From NCBI RefSeq assembly GCF_019320115.1, contig NC_089586.1:806001-870000 (forward strand): a stretch of DNA of 64,000 bases, given 5' to 3'. The position numbers and the translations under genes are program-made. The notes beneath the pieces are model-generated. The model did not search any database, had not been told where the DNA came from, and was given only the letters and a program-made list of their open reading frames with translations. Positions 1-11,100 of the stretch are shown piece after piece. Each line of letters opens with the position of its first letter. The first letter of the stretch is position 1. Origin of the DNA: Miscanthus floridulus. Taxonomy: Eukaryota; Streptophyta; Magnoliopsida; Poales; Poaceae.

Positions 1-48
1 CTCCACCCAGACAGATCTGTCCCTTTCTCTACCAACGCCCGCGTGGAC

Positions 49-300
49 TAAGGGGGTTTTTGCCTCGACACGTACATGATCTATTAAATATAGATTAATT
101 ACGAAATTAATTACACAACTCGGGATTAGTTTACGATCCTAATCTTTTAAGCTTAATTAGTTCGTGATTTAACAGTTTAGGGCTACCGTAAACATATGCT
201 AACAATGGATTATTTAGTCTTAATAAATTCATATAGTAAATTACCAACTGATTCTATAATTTGTTATTTTTATTAATATCCGAACACCACACCCATACGA
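49..300. repeat. MITE-like AT-rich repeat, degraded copy 1
   Basis: The stretch carries the ordered signature shared with the copies near 5021-5325 and 39272-39600. An AT-rich ATTAAATATAGATTAATTA-like block is followed by an AATTAG...GTGATTTAACA block, a CTAC(A/C)GTAAA block, and an end reading AATATCCGAACACC. No coding potential was seen. The left end is poorly preserved and no target duplication could be assigned. The family call is by internal comparison only. Confidence 0.55.
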
Positions 301-339
301 CACACGTGGTAAATTTTAGTCACCGGCGAACACCCCCTC

Positions 340-760
340 ACTCCCCTGCGGATCGCCTGCTCCGCCGGGGGAGCCACGCGGTCGTGGCGGTGTCTGTCTT
401 TTCGTCTTCCACGCTGCTCAAACGCGTTTTTTGCTCCACGCTGAGCCGCTTTCTTGCTTGCCTCGACCTTTCGATCGCTGCAATTGCTCGTGTTCGCGCA
501 GCTATTTTGTCAATCGCAGCAGCGGGTTCCTGTTGTGGATTGGGGTACCCGCGAGATTTCCTCTGCCTGTGCGATTGCATATGCTCGATTAATCGCTTCC
601 GCGCGGCAGGCACCTTTCGTCTGCCGCGGGTGCTGCTGGGATTAGGTGATGCTAAAGAAAGAAACTGGGGCGCCTGGATGCTTCCGGTTGCGCTAGAATC
701 TCTCCACTTGGATGAATCGGGTTGTACGGCCTAGTCTCGGAATCTGTCTTTCCTTTCCCT
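340..760 (+). other. Possible 5' leader exon of the GT17 gene
   Basis: This GC-richer block lies upstream of the glycosyltransferase coding exon. A good splice acceptor (TTATTTGCAG, ending at 1701) sits 24 bases before the ATG of that gene, so the transcript should have at least one upstream non-coding exon. A plausible donor is GTAAGG at 761-766, which would give an intron of about 940 bases. The transcription start cannot be placed from sequence. Short ORFs in the block are not convincing proteins. Confidence 0.35.
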
Positions 761-765
761 GTAAG

Positions 766-892
766 GGCTCGTTCGTTTGGCCTGGAACAGATGCAGGAAC
801 CATTCTGCCTGGAGGAAGCTTATACAAATTAGACACGTAATCCTGGCTGGATTTGTTCGTGGCCACGGTTCCCCAGGAACCGAACAGACGCT
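766..892. repeat. Small MITE-like insertion in the leader intron
   Basis: The left end reads GGCTCGTTCGTTTGGCCTGG. The right end, inverted, reads GCGTCTGTTCGGTTCCTGG. These form imperfect terminal inverted repeats of the C/GTTCGTTTGG type common in grass genomes. It lies inside the proposed leader intron of the glycosyltransferase gene. No target duplication was recognised. Confidence 0.35.
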
Positions 893-1725
893 AAAGGGTT
901 CCAGCTTTTTTGAACAATTCCCGATTGGTTCCCGTGCCGTATGGTGAGGGTTCATGCAAAAGTAATTTTACAGGCTGTTGTTTCCGTCCTTTATTATTAA
1001 ATAAAAAATATATATATACAAATAAAATTAGCTGATTGCTTTCCTGTTGGTGGATCCGCACCAGCCTATCACTGATAGAGATATTATTTTTAAAAGAGAA
1101 AATGCGCATATTCCACCAGACCACCGGTTACTTCTTTAATCTGTCTACTGTACATGCATTATTATTTGATGGCCGTTAACACAGCTGCACACACACGGCG
1201 CGGCGGATATTTTAGAAGCTCGTGCTCTCAACCTTGTAGTTTGTGATGGCTGTGATGTTCCCTATGTTCAGCCGTTGGCTTCATGGTGGCATGGTGCTAT
1301 GTCAGTATGGTGTCCAATTTTTTATCTCTATCTACCAGCAAATGCTCATACGCTCATGTAGCCTTTTTATTTGCCATTCTCATGTTTAGTAAAATTAATT
1401 TTCCTTGCTTTTGTGTAGTTTTTTCTTTTTAGCCAAAGCCCAATGCATGTGGCTGCAATGCACTAGGTTACATCGTTTTTTAACCTCCATTGTTTCCTGC
1501 TGCAATAGTGGTCTCCTGCCTCTTGGTTATGGAATGATCAGCACTGTTTCAAATACAGTTCATTGTAACAGTCGCATTGCTCGCAAAAAAAAAAATCGCA
1601 TGTTGTAGCTTTCCAGTTTACTTTTAGTTTAATTTATGCCTTGTTCTGATGTGTATTGGTGCACGTCTGATTTCTTATTTGCTCCCTGATATTATTTGCA
1701 GCTTGGTTCAAAGTCAGTCCTGAGC

Positions 1726-2802
1726 ATGTCAAGGCTGAAGTGCGCACTGCGGGGATTTGATCTGAGGGTTCTCTTGATTCTACTGATTGGTGTGCCAATT
1801 CTGATCTTTGCCATATATGTGCATGGCCAGAAGGTGACTTACTTCCTCCGACCAATCTGGGAAAAGCCCCCAAAGCCCTTCACAATACGCCCTCACTATT
1901 ATCATGAAAATGTCTCGATGGATAACCTCTGCAAGTTGCATGGATGGAAAGTCAGGGAGACTCCACGCCGTGTCTTTGATGCTGTGCTCTTCAGCAATGA
2001 GCTTGACATTCTTGATATCCGTTGGCACGAGCTTAGCCCGTATGTCTCAGAATTTGTACTGCTTGAGTCCAATTCAACCTTCACTGGCATAAAGAAGGAC
2101 CTTCACTTCAAGGAAAACCGCCAGCGGTTTGACTTTGCTGAATCACGGTTGACCTATGGTATGATAGGTGGAAGGTTTGTGAAGGGAGAAAACCCATTTG
2201 TTGAGGAATCATATCAGAGGGTTGCTCTTGACCAGCTCATTAAGATTGCAGGCATCACGGATGACGACCTGTTGATCATGTCTGATGTTGATGAGATCCC
2301 AAGTGGACATACCATCAACCTCTTGAGGTGGTGCGATGACATTCCTGAGATACTCCATCTCCAGCTCAGGAACTATCTCTACTCATTCCAGTTTTTACTT
2401 GATGACAAGAGCTGGAGGGCTTCAGTACACAGATACAGAGCTGGAAAGACGAGGTATGCACATTTCCGGCAAACAGATGAGCTTCTGGCTGATTCAGGGT
2501 GGCACTGCAGCTTTTGCTTCCGCTACATAAATGATTTCATCTTCAAGATGAAAGCCTACAGCCACGTCGATCGGATCAGATTCAAGTACTTCCTAAACCC
2601 AAAGAGGATTCAGCACGTGATTTGCGAAGGGGCTGATCTTTTCGACATGCTCCCTGAAGAATACACATTCCAAGAGATCATCGCCAAGCTGGGGCCTATT
2701 CCAAGTACATTCTCTGCTGTTCATCTCCCTGCCTATCTGCTGGAGCAGAACGATCGGTACAGATATCTTCTTCCAGGCAACTGCGTCAGAGAGAGTGGTT
2801 AG
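1726..2802 (+). CDS. Glycosyltransferase family 17 (beta-1,4-mannosyl-glycoprotein N-acetylglucosaminyltransferase-like)
   Basis: This is a 358-residue single-exon coding region. Family 17 enzymes are related to GnT-III, which adds the bisecting GlcNAc to N-glycans in the Golgi; the plant enzyme's exact acceptor is not established here. Residues 1-13 are a short basic cytoplasmic tail and about 14-34 are one hydrophobic segment (LRVLLILLIGVPILIFAIYV), giving a type II Golgi topology. The luminal domain has the family block FDAVLFSNELDILDIRWHEL (84-103), an acidic SDVDEIP motif at 186-192 that fits a metal/UDP-sugar binding DxD-like site, and a cysteine-rich GWHCSFCF stretch at 258-265. I chose the ATG at 1726 because it follows the acceptor AG at 1700-1701. 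The in-frame ATG at 1696 lies inside the intron. Length and motifs look complete, with no frameshift. Confidence 0.93.
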   Translation: MSRLKCALRGFDLRVLLILLIGVPILIFAIYVHGQKVTYFLRPIWEKPPKPFTIRPHYYHENVSMDNLCKLHGWKVRETPRRVFDAVLFSNELDILDIRWHELSPYVSEFVLLESNSTFTGIKKDLHFKENRQRFDFAESRLTYGMIGGRFVKGENPFVEESYQRVALDQLIKIAGITDDDLLIMSDVDEIPSGHTINLLRWCDDIPEILHLQLRNYLYSFQFLLDDKSWRASVHRYRAGKTRYAHFRQTDELLADSGWHCSFCFRYINDFIFKMKAYSHVDRIRFKYFLNPKRIQHVICEGADLFDMLPEEYTFQEIIAKLGPIPSTFSAVHLPAYLLEQNDRYRYLLPGNCVRESG

Positions 2803-5020
2803 GCAGCTGCTACTGTCTGCATCATGACCTGAGGCGCACGGACGTCGCTCGCGGATGTCCCCCTGCACTGCAGGAGGAGCGCCCCTGCCGTTGCGGGGTT
2901 GTATCTGATACGATTGGCTGACTTAGTTGAGTGATCGCTTGGCGGATGGGGTTGAGTTCATATGAGATTTTGTACCGTGTAATCGAAACCATGGAAGGCC
3001 TGACAGCAGCATAGGGCATGCTTTGATCGCTGCTGCGTTCTTGTTTTGCAGAGGAGCTCAGCAGTGTGTGTGTGCTTTTATACCACCTGAGTTTTTATTC
3101 ATTGCTTCCATGATTGATATATGAACTCAAAACTACTATTGTAGATCTCATACCGAGCAACATTCAGATTCTTTCCTTCTTTGCTCTCGCCTTGTGATGT
3201 ACATTGCCATTCACTTACCTAGTTGTTACCTGAGTCATATATGCTTTCATTCCAGTTTGTGATTATTGATTGACAGCGGCTCTATATCATAACAATTCTC
3301 TGGGATGTCTTCCGTTCTCTGTTATTCAAAACGCCTGACGTCTCGCAATTGAAACTTTGGTCCCACATAAAGGCAAACTGGTTGATTTCCATGCCAAAAA
3401 AAAAAAAAACTGCTCTTTTGTTACGGTCGTTGCTGGTTGGTAAGATGTGCATAGTGTCAATCCTGTCTAGGACGGACGGTTGAAGTTGGGTAACCCAATA
3501 TCCATCTTGAGACCGTGAGGTTTATGCATTTGCGAAGGATTTGTTTGTTTGATTGTGCTGAGCGAGCGACCGGTGCCGTGAGAGGAGCTGAGCTCTGTTT
3601 GATTGTGTGTGCGCGCGCCTGGATGGAGCTGAGCTCGTGGGAACAGGCTGTTGTTGTCGGTCGTCCTCTTCAGCCAGACTGACAAACAATCTGGTCGTAT
3701 GGCTTGTAGCCCTGGAAACAGCCTTCCTGTGGTGCGGGTGCGGCCCTACGCGTCCTGCTGCTGCCTCGCTGTGCCCTGTGCCTGCACTGCACGTTCCTCA
3801 ACAGTGGTCCAGTCCAGCTGAAGGAGGTTATGTGTACAGCTGCTGAAAGATTTCGATTTCTTTCATAGACCAAAAGGATTTGTGCTCCATATTGGATGAG
3901 TCTCTTCTGGATGAATAGTGCTTGCTGCTTGCTTATTTGCTGCAGCAGCCAGCAACGCAGCCAATAACGCGGGGACACGTAAGGCTGTGCTTGGCTACTT
4001 GAACTTGTTACAGCGGCATGACGTGGAGCTAGAGCGTGATGGTTGTTTTTTCAATTAAGGAAAGAAAGTGTTCCGGCCTGAGCGTGATGGTTGATGGTTC
4101 CGTTTGCAGTGATAATAGTGCAATAATCTTCAGCTTAGATGTGAACTTTGTCAGCCGGCCGAGCGTTGAGATGTTCCGTGCTACAAGTGCAAGATATTTG
4201 GTGCGCTGATCGGAGCCGACCTTTGTTGTTGCTGGCGCCGTCATCCGCAGATTTTTTTTCCAGGGATGTACCGGTAAGAGCCTAGGCAATCTACGCGTAC
4301 AAGTGGCCGGGGGACGCTTACGGCGCCGGGTACCGTACAGATGTGGCGTCGCTGCCATGCTTGACCTGGCCACGAGCGCCGCCGCACGGCTAGGCTCCGT
4401 CGACGACCGCTTCGTTTCTCTCGGGTCCTTCGGGGCAAGGCAAACGCGCGTACGGCGTCCTCGTCGCCGCCCCTATCGCCGTGTCGGGTCCCCATCGGTC
4501 GAATCTCGTCGTCGCCGAAGATAGCGTTTGGTTTGACTCGGGCCACGCTCGGTCGTCATGCTACGTGTGCCACACCAGGAAAATAAAAAATGGCTCCGTT
4601 GCTAGCGGGCAGCTTCTTCCAAGCTGTAAAAAAAAAAAAGAGTCCCAACTATCGTTCCATCGCGCAGTCGTACTGCCGCGACCACTGTTGCGTTGATTGC
4701 AGCGCCCACCCGGCACCCGTGGGTGGTGGATTGCCATGGCGTGGCAAGGACCCAGCAGCGAAACTTTATGACAGCTACAGCTACCACTTACGCCATCATG
4801 TGGCCGCTCTTATTTGGCCGATTCTGCTGTAGAAAGTTTCAGAAAACTATACTGGCCACCACCATAGCTTGTATGATTCGCGTGGGGAATTCGTGGGAGA
4901 GGGCAGGCAGCTACCCACTAGTACTGCTATTTTATTTCTTTTTTGCAAGGGGGCACTTGTGTGATGCTGGTACTACTATTAGCTACTGTTAGTTATGCGT
5001 TCAGCTTAACTTGGTTAATG
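2803..5020. other. 3' UTR of the GT17 gene and intergenic sequence
   Basis: The first 300 bases or so are probably 3' UTR, ending in a T-rich area near 3060-3120. Beyond that I see no gene. There are short poly-A runs (3396-3409, 4627-4640) and GC-rich pieces at 3600-3840 and 4290-4520 whose small ORFs on both strands show no recognisable domain. Confidence 0.5.
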
Positions 5021-5325
5021 CCTTGTTTAAATCTAGGGGATAAAGTTTTAGGGTGTCACATGGAGATATTGCATGGAGTATTCGTATATTAATAAAAAAA
5101 TAAATTACAAAAGTCATCAATACTCCGTGAGATGAATTTATTAAGCATAATTAATCCGTCATTAGCACATGTTTATCGTAGCTTTACTGTAGCACCATCT
5201 TGTCGAATCATGGCCTAATTAGCTTTAAAAGATTCGTCTCGTAAAATAGTTACAATCTGTATATTTAGTTTTTTTAGTCTATATTTAATATTTTATACAT
5301 ATGTTTAAATATTCGATAGAACATG
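5021..5325. repeat. MITE-like repeat, copy 2
   Basis: It shares with the copy at 39272-39600 the order ATGGAGTATT, a poly-A block, GAGACGAAT-like and AATTAGTCC-like blocks, GCTTTACTGTAGCACCA, GATTCGTCTCGTAAA and TTTAATATT. The ends have drifted, and no target duplication can be given. Confidence 0.6.
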
Positions 5326-5879
5326 AAGTACACTTTTGAGGAGGAACCAAACATCCTGCAGCGCTTCGGTTTTCTGTGCATTTATGAATCGCTTGAGAGT
5401 GTTGACCGGCTACTAGAGTCGTTCAACCGCACGACCATTGTGCACCCGCAGTACCGGTTGGTACGGCACGACCGGAACCGGCAATTGTTGTCCATCCCTT
5501 TTCCCGTTCGTCACGTCAGCCTTTTCCATTGGAAAATGCTAACGCCGGACGTCCGATGGGATGCGATTCATCCGACGGTATCCAAGAAATATGTCGCACT
5601 CATATGTATGGCTGCAGTTTTTTCCCGTCTGTCGGTCACGCATGCGTACCTCGCTCCCATTTGTCTCGCCCCATCCCGCGTCCGTCGCTCCTTTCCTCGA
5701 CCTCCTCCTCTCTCTCCGCGCGGGAGGGACCTGGGAGCCGGGATGAGGGCAAGCTCGCCCCATCCATAGGACTCCAAGCGCGCCGCACGCCCCATCCACC
5801 AGCCCTCGACTCGCCGCGCCCCTCCCCCGATGTCCGGGTCGTGCCCCAATGAGTCTCTGAACATAACTCTGAAATATGA
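5326..5879. other. Unassigned GC-rich stretch
   Basis: It contains a palindromic CGGACGTCCG at about 5545 and pyrimidine-rich sequence. Overlapping short ORFs exist on both strands, none with a recognisable domain. It runs directly into the degenerate tandem repeat that follows and may be part of the same unclassified mobile element. Confidence 0.3.
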
Positions 5880-6285
5880 AACACTTGCAACATCAAAACA
5901 TTTAAATGCAGCATACGTCTAAAGCAGATGAAACGTTTGAAACATACACTTGCAACATGTGTGTAAAACATATGCAATATCCACATAAAACACTTGCAAC
6001 ATGAAAACATTTATTGCAACATTTGATTGAAACAGCTAAAACATTTCAAACATATTTTTGCAATATATGTGTGAAATATATGCAACAACCAAAGAAGCAC
6101 ACTTGCAACGTACGTTTGAAGAAACAGATGAAACATTTGGAATGAACGCTTGCAACATACGTGTACAACCATTGCAATATGTGCAACATCACGATCTATT
6201 TTTGCAATATGTGAAACACTTGTAACATACTTTAAAACATTTGGAACAATTCAAATATACTCTTGCAACATGCGCTTTCAACGAA
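5880..6285. repeat. Degenerate tandem repeat built on CTTGCAACAT / GAAACATTT
   Basis: Words such as CTTGCAACAT, GAAACATTTG, AAACATATGCAATAT and ACGTGTACAA recur many times at irregular spacing of about 20-40 bases. The array is strongly purine/CA biased and has no plausible ORF. This looks like a decayed minisatellite, possibly internal to a DNA transposon. The class is not determined. Confidence 0.6.
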
Positions 6286-6703
6286 ACATCTCCTTGTTGC
6301 TCGGCAGAATGAAAGCTCATCTGTGTATGGTGTTTACCAGAGGTAGCGGCCTGGCAACGGTTGTAGATGACGGGGCGACGGCAGTGGTTGCATGTCGCAT
6401 AAGGCGACGAGGTCGCGGTCGTGCGACTTGAAGAGGGCAGCAGGGAGTCGCGTCTGGCAGGGCTGATAGCCACGTGCTGCACATCAGAGGTGGCCGCGCG
6501 TCGTGCCTGGCAAGGTCAGCGCCCGAGTGGTGCGCCTCGGAGACAGCCGCGCGCTGCGCCTCTGAGGGACTGCGTCGTGCGCTTGGAGGCGGTGGGCAAG
6601 CGGATAAGAGCGATAGAAAGAGAAACGAGTGAATAAGAATAAGTGGATGATCATTTTTTTTAACTAAGGAGCGTGGATTTTCGGGCTACGTTTACCGTTT
6701 TTA
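6286..6703. other. Unassigned sequence between repeats
   Basis: GC-rich to about 6600, with short ORFs lacking recognisable domains, then AT-rich. Nothing further is seen. Confidence 0.3.
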
Positions 6704-6942
6704 GTGCTTGTTTAGTTCCCAACTAAATTCCTAAAAAATGCTACAGTAGCCATCACATCGAATCTTGCGATACGTGCATGGAGCATTAAATGTAGACAAA
6801 AAAAACTAATTGCACAGTTTTGTTGAAAATTGCGAGACGAACGTTTTGAGCCTAATTAGTCCATAAGTGAACACTAATTGCTAAATAAAAACGAAAATAC
6901 TACCGTAGCCAAATTTTCAAAATTCGCGAACTAAACACAGCC
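6704..6942. mobile_element. Tourist-type (PIF/Harbinger) MITE with TTA target duplication
   Basis: This is a 239-bp element. The left end reads GTGCTTGTTTAGTTC and the inverted right end reads GGCTGTGTTTAGTTC. TTA is directly repeated at 6701-6703 and 6943-6945, which is the target duplication typical of PIF/Harbinger MITEs. It is non-coding. The inner blocks (GCATGGAGCATTAAATGTAG, GAGACGAACG, CCTAATTAGTCC) resemble the larger MITE family at 39272-39600. Confidence 0.8.
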
Positions 6943-7252
6943 TTATTTTCGGGGTGCAATGCTTTGTTGATGTGGACAACTGGACAAGTAGAGCGAGACA
7001 CGTAGCTAACTTTACGACCATCCTTCTGAGCGTCCCTTCAAAGTTCAAACCTACTGTAACTGAACACTGTTTTGCTACGCTGTGCAGATTCGATCGATCG
7101 ATCCAGATGCAGAGTTCACTTTTGGGCGGAGGAACCGTCGAACCGACCAGGGCAAGGCACCGAGGTGAAGACAAGGGATGTAGGTGAAAACTTGGAGGAA
7201 GCAGATCTGCGCGCGACAAGTCATACCGAAAAGATGGCAGGTGGTGGTTCAC

Positions 7253-8143
7253 TTTTTTTTTTTTTGGTCACTTGTGAATGGATTCTGCCACGCCTGTACC
7301 GTAGTAACAGTAATAGCACGTGACGAATCTCAAAATCACAAATGAGGTCAGCATTATCAATTTTCTCCCCAAAAAAAAGCAGGCAAAGAAACGACCGGAC
7401 CGGAGTGAGCATCCAGTCATCTGGCGCAAATCTCCATTGAGGAGCCCACGACGCGTACGCAGAATGGCCGTTGCACATTTCGGCCCATAATAAAACGTTG
7501 CCGAGGAGGGAAAGGAAACGGCTAGCGGTGGCCTCGCCTCGCGCGCGCGAGGTGGGCTGATCCGGCCCATTCTTGGACAAAAGCTGGGCTCGCGGGAGCG
7601 GCGTCGGGGCATGGTCATGGGCCTCGCCTCGCCCCCCGCGATGAAGCAGCAGCAAGGAACGAACGCAACGAACGAGCGAGCGCTCTCGGTTCGCGTGCGC
7701 GGCTTGCGAAGGAAGGAAAGGGTCGGGGCGAAGGAAGCTGCAACGGTCGCCCGCCGCGTTACTGCGAGGGCAGCAGCGATTGGGTTCCCGAGACAAAAAA
7801 AAAGCGAGGAGCTCGGGACCTGAGAGAGAGTGAGAAACAACCAGGGCAGAGGGGGAAGGAGCAGGAGGACCAGACAGGCTCCGCGTCTCCCGGCCCGCGA
7901 GCGCGCCGCCTTCCCAGTTCCCGCCGTGCCGCGAGCTTTCCCGCCTTCCGATTTCCGAGTGGGAGTGGGAGACTGGGAGGTGTTATAATTGGTCGGCGCG
8001 CGGTCGCGGGGGTCGTCTAATCCGGCCGCGCACGCAACCGGGACCGGGCGCGGTAGCCAGTAGGCGCCGTTCCGCCGCCGCCTCGTCCGGCGTTCCTCTC
8101 CGCCTACGCAGGCGTGGTCGGAGCCCGCGCGGCGCGCGCCACC
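7253..8143 (+). promoter_or_regulatory. Promoter and leader of the SOG1-clade NAC gene, with an E2F-like site
   Basis: This is GC-rich sequence just upstream of the NAC gene. TTTCCCGCC at 7937-7945 matches the E2F consensus about 200 bases before the ATG, which would suit a gene of the DNA-damage/cell-cycle response. TATAATT at 7983-7989 could serve as a weak TATA element. The initiator context is GCCACCATGG at 8139-8147, a strong context. The roles of these sites are inferred. Long ORFs on both strands here are compositional artefacts. Confidence 0.5.
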
Positions 8144-8169
8144 ATGGCAAGGTACTAGACGTCCTCCGC

Positions 8170-8222
<53 letters not shown>

Positions 8223-11100
8223 TTCGTCGTTAGGGCTTTGCTTAGTTCGTGATTTCCTCGTGGGCATCAGGTTTGGTTGGGGGCGGGTTTAGTGCTGCGA
8301 AGGTTCCTTCTTCAGTTCTTCTACACCCCTCCCATCCGCAAGCGCGCGCGCCCGTCCTTTAGGATTGCGACTTCTCGGTCGCGTTGCCTGTCATTTGGAT
8401 CGGACTGGATGATTTGCTAGCTCCTATGTCGGATTTGCCTTGGCCGGTGCTGTGGCTTGTGAGCGAAACCGGATTTTTCGATAATCGGAATTACAGAAGT
8501 TTGCATTGTATTCGAGTCGCAACAGGGTAGTACCGATGACCGATGTGTAGCATTAGCTTCAAAAGACCCTGGATTACAATTACTTGTATTAGCACTAGCA
8601 CACTGCTTCGAGCCAAATTTTATCATGATCAGTTTTGCACTCATGCCCAGATTGGGGAAAAGTAACAAAAGAAAAGGAGCAGAGAAACAGAGCATATGCT
8701 CTGCCCTGATGTGTGACAAAACATTTTTGCTAGGCTTGCTTCCTGTGGTTACAACATTTAAGATAAGGTGTAGTAGTGCTAATGTTGTATTGTTCAGTCT
8801 ATGATTTGCCACTGGAGTCCAGCCACCAATTGGTCTTGCCAGGGTTTTATTTTCAAGAACGGGGCATCAAATCACTCCTGTTTTCCTTACACATACACTA
8901 CTAACTAAAAATACATGAATTTTAACTATTTGAGCATGTTTGTCTTCAAGTTATCTTGTGCAAGTACTTCTTTTGGCAACAGCACCAATATGCTCCTTAT
9001 GGTACAGGTCATGGCTGATAACTGGTAGGGGAATTGCTAAGAAAATAAGATACGCAGCTCCTAGCGCCAATCGCCAAATAAGTGAACTGATTGCAGAAGC
9101 ACGGAGGGAATGCCCGAACTGCAGTTATGTTATTGATAACAGTGATGTAAGTACATTTGTTCTGTTTAGGTTGTTGGAGAACGGGCATTTGGCTCTCAGA
9201 TCATATTCAGTTGTAGATGTTACATATCTGAGCAAGTTTTTCCTGCATTTCAAATTCTGCAGGTTGCCATGCAGTGGCCTGGGCTGCCTGCTGGAGTCAA
9301 GTTTGATCCTTCTGAATTGGAGTTGCTTGAACATTTAGAACAAAAGGTCGGCCTGGGAGGTTCAAGACCACATGTGCTCATTGATGAATTTATTCCAACT
9401 ATAGATAATGATGAGGGAATCTGCTATTCACATCCTGAAAATCTTCCTGGTATATAATTATGTCTTGAGATGGTGTGGTTATTCTTTATGAATCTGTTGG
9501 TGTATTCACATTCTGAATTTGGTTTTTATTGACCTCGTAGGTATGAAAACAGATGGTGGCAATGCTCATTTCTTCCATAGAGCTTCAAACGCGTATGGTT
9601 GTGGCCAGCGCAAGCGTCGAAGGATCATCAACTGCAGCGATCACACTGTTCCTGATGAGCATGTGAGATGGCACAAGACAGGGAGATCCAAAGCCATATA
9701 TGACAATGGTGTTATAAAAGGTTGGAAGAAGATACTGGTGCTGTACAAAACTTCGCAAAGAGGTGGAAAGCCTGATAGAGCTAATTGGGTAATGCACCAG
9801 TATCACCTTGGAGAAGAGGAAAACGAAAAGGACGGGGAGCTTGTAGTATCTAAAGTCTTCTGCCAGTTGCCAAATAAGAGTATGGAAATTTCTGAAACAG
9901 CAACTGCTTATGAGGAACCTGATGCACCTCCTTCAGTGATTGGTCCGAAAACCCCAAAGACAATCACACCGCATCCACGCCATCCTAAAAATAGTCCAAG
10001 TGAAACTGAGCAGAATATTTCCATCCTGCAGGATCAGGTAACTCATTAACTTCTTTTGGGATCACAGTGATGTACGAAAAATTGCTAGATCAGAGCATAA
10101 ACAAGTTGTTGAAATTACACAAGTAGGCATATTAAGAGAAATTGAAACTGATAATATGCACTTAGCTTTGTCTAGAACCTCTATTACCTCCCACTAAAAC
10201 CGGTGGGGACCTAGTACGAGCGATCTGACAGGCATATTATCCCTCCATGTTTCAAAATCAGCTCCAAAAAAACATTAGCACTAGTTTATAGATAGACTTA
10301 GAATTTGTATGATCTTTTTTGTTGAAGTACATAATCTCTATCGGAGTATCAGTATTCTGGAAATATATATTACTTTATTTTTGAAAGGGAAATATATATT
10401 TCTGGAATGAAGGGGCACGAGAGTGTGCCTATTTCATTGATAGAGATGAGAGCATCCTAGAAATATGTGCACTAATCTTTTTGGCATGTTAGATAAAATC
10501 TTACATGCTTGCATCGTAATTTCACTTAGATGGGCCAAGAAGGCCAGGCTATAATCAGAGCAAATTCCCTTCCCGCTGGTGCATTGCCATAATCATGTTT
10601 CATGACCATTTCCAGCGCTAAGTTTGTAGTTTCGATACAGATACTACTGGACGGCGAAGGCGAGCCTACCATGCCTATTGTTAGCCTGGAGGATGATGCT
10701 ATGAACCCTGCATGGTGTGCTGTAGCTCAAGAACAGCAGGTTGTTGGAGAGGCATCTCGGGCTCAGTCGAACTCAGATGAACCTCTTCTTTGTCGTGAAG
10801 ACCCAAATTCCTTAAACGACGAAGCATTGCTTCCCTGGGACTATCCGATTCTGTCCCAGTGCAGGAATGAGATGCTTGATTGGAACCTGAATGGATACGG
10901 GTTGCCTGATCTCCATAATGTGGATCTTGGAACGCCTCCAGATCTTCAGCTTGCTGTAAGCTTATCCTTCTGGTATTCTCGGTGCCAGTATGTTTGCTAA
11001 TTGCTTTGACAAATCTGATAATGTTATTTCTATCGTATTGCGACAGGACATTCAGTTTGGTTCTCAGGAAAGCCTCGGCAGCTGGCTGGATCGCATCTAG
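8144..11100 (+). CDS. NAC transcription factor of the SOG1/ANAC044/ANAC085 clade
   Basis: I read six coding exons, 8144-8151, 9008-9146, 9263-9449, 9541-10037, 10641-10955 and 11047-11100, all with GT-AG borders. Phases join to 399 residues. The family comprises plant regulators of the DNA-damage response: SOG1 is activated by ATM on SQ sites, and ANAC044/ANAC085 act downstream in G2 arrest. The start MARSWLI followed by RGIAKKI, the [13 protein letters not shown] block and the NAC core ([42 protein letters not shown]) match this clade. The basic run QRKRRR at 134-139 is a likely nuclear signal. The tail (LGTPPDL, FGSQESL) resembles the end of Arabidopsis SOG1. Only two SQ sites remain in the tail, at 349-350 and 388-389. 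The first exon contributes just 8 coding bases. Whether this is the SOG1 or the SOG1-like paralogue cannot be settled here. No frame break was seen. Confidence 0.92.
8171..8218. repeat. (CT)n microsatellite in intron 1 of the NAC gene
   Basis: About 24 perfect CT units start 20 bases after the exon 1 donor at 8152. On the minus strand it reads as a long Arg-Glu repeat, which is not a real protein. CT/GA tracts near plant transcription starts can bind GAGA-binding (BBR/BPC) proteins. That role is not shown here. Confidence 0.9.

Noticed and set aside
1696..1725. Upstream in-frame ATG for the GT17 gene
   Set aside because: It lies across the splice acceptor AG at 1700-1701, so it is intronic. 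The ATG at 1726 fits the basic tail plus membrane anchor.
7268..8221. Long minus-strand frame with an Arg-Glu repeat
   Set aside because: It is the reverse reading of the CT microsatellite and the GC-rich promoter of the NAC gene. It has no domain and opposite orientation to the supported gene.
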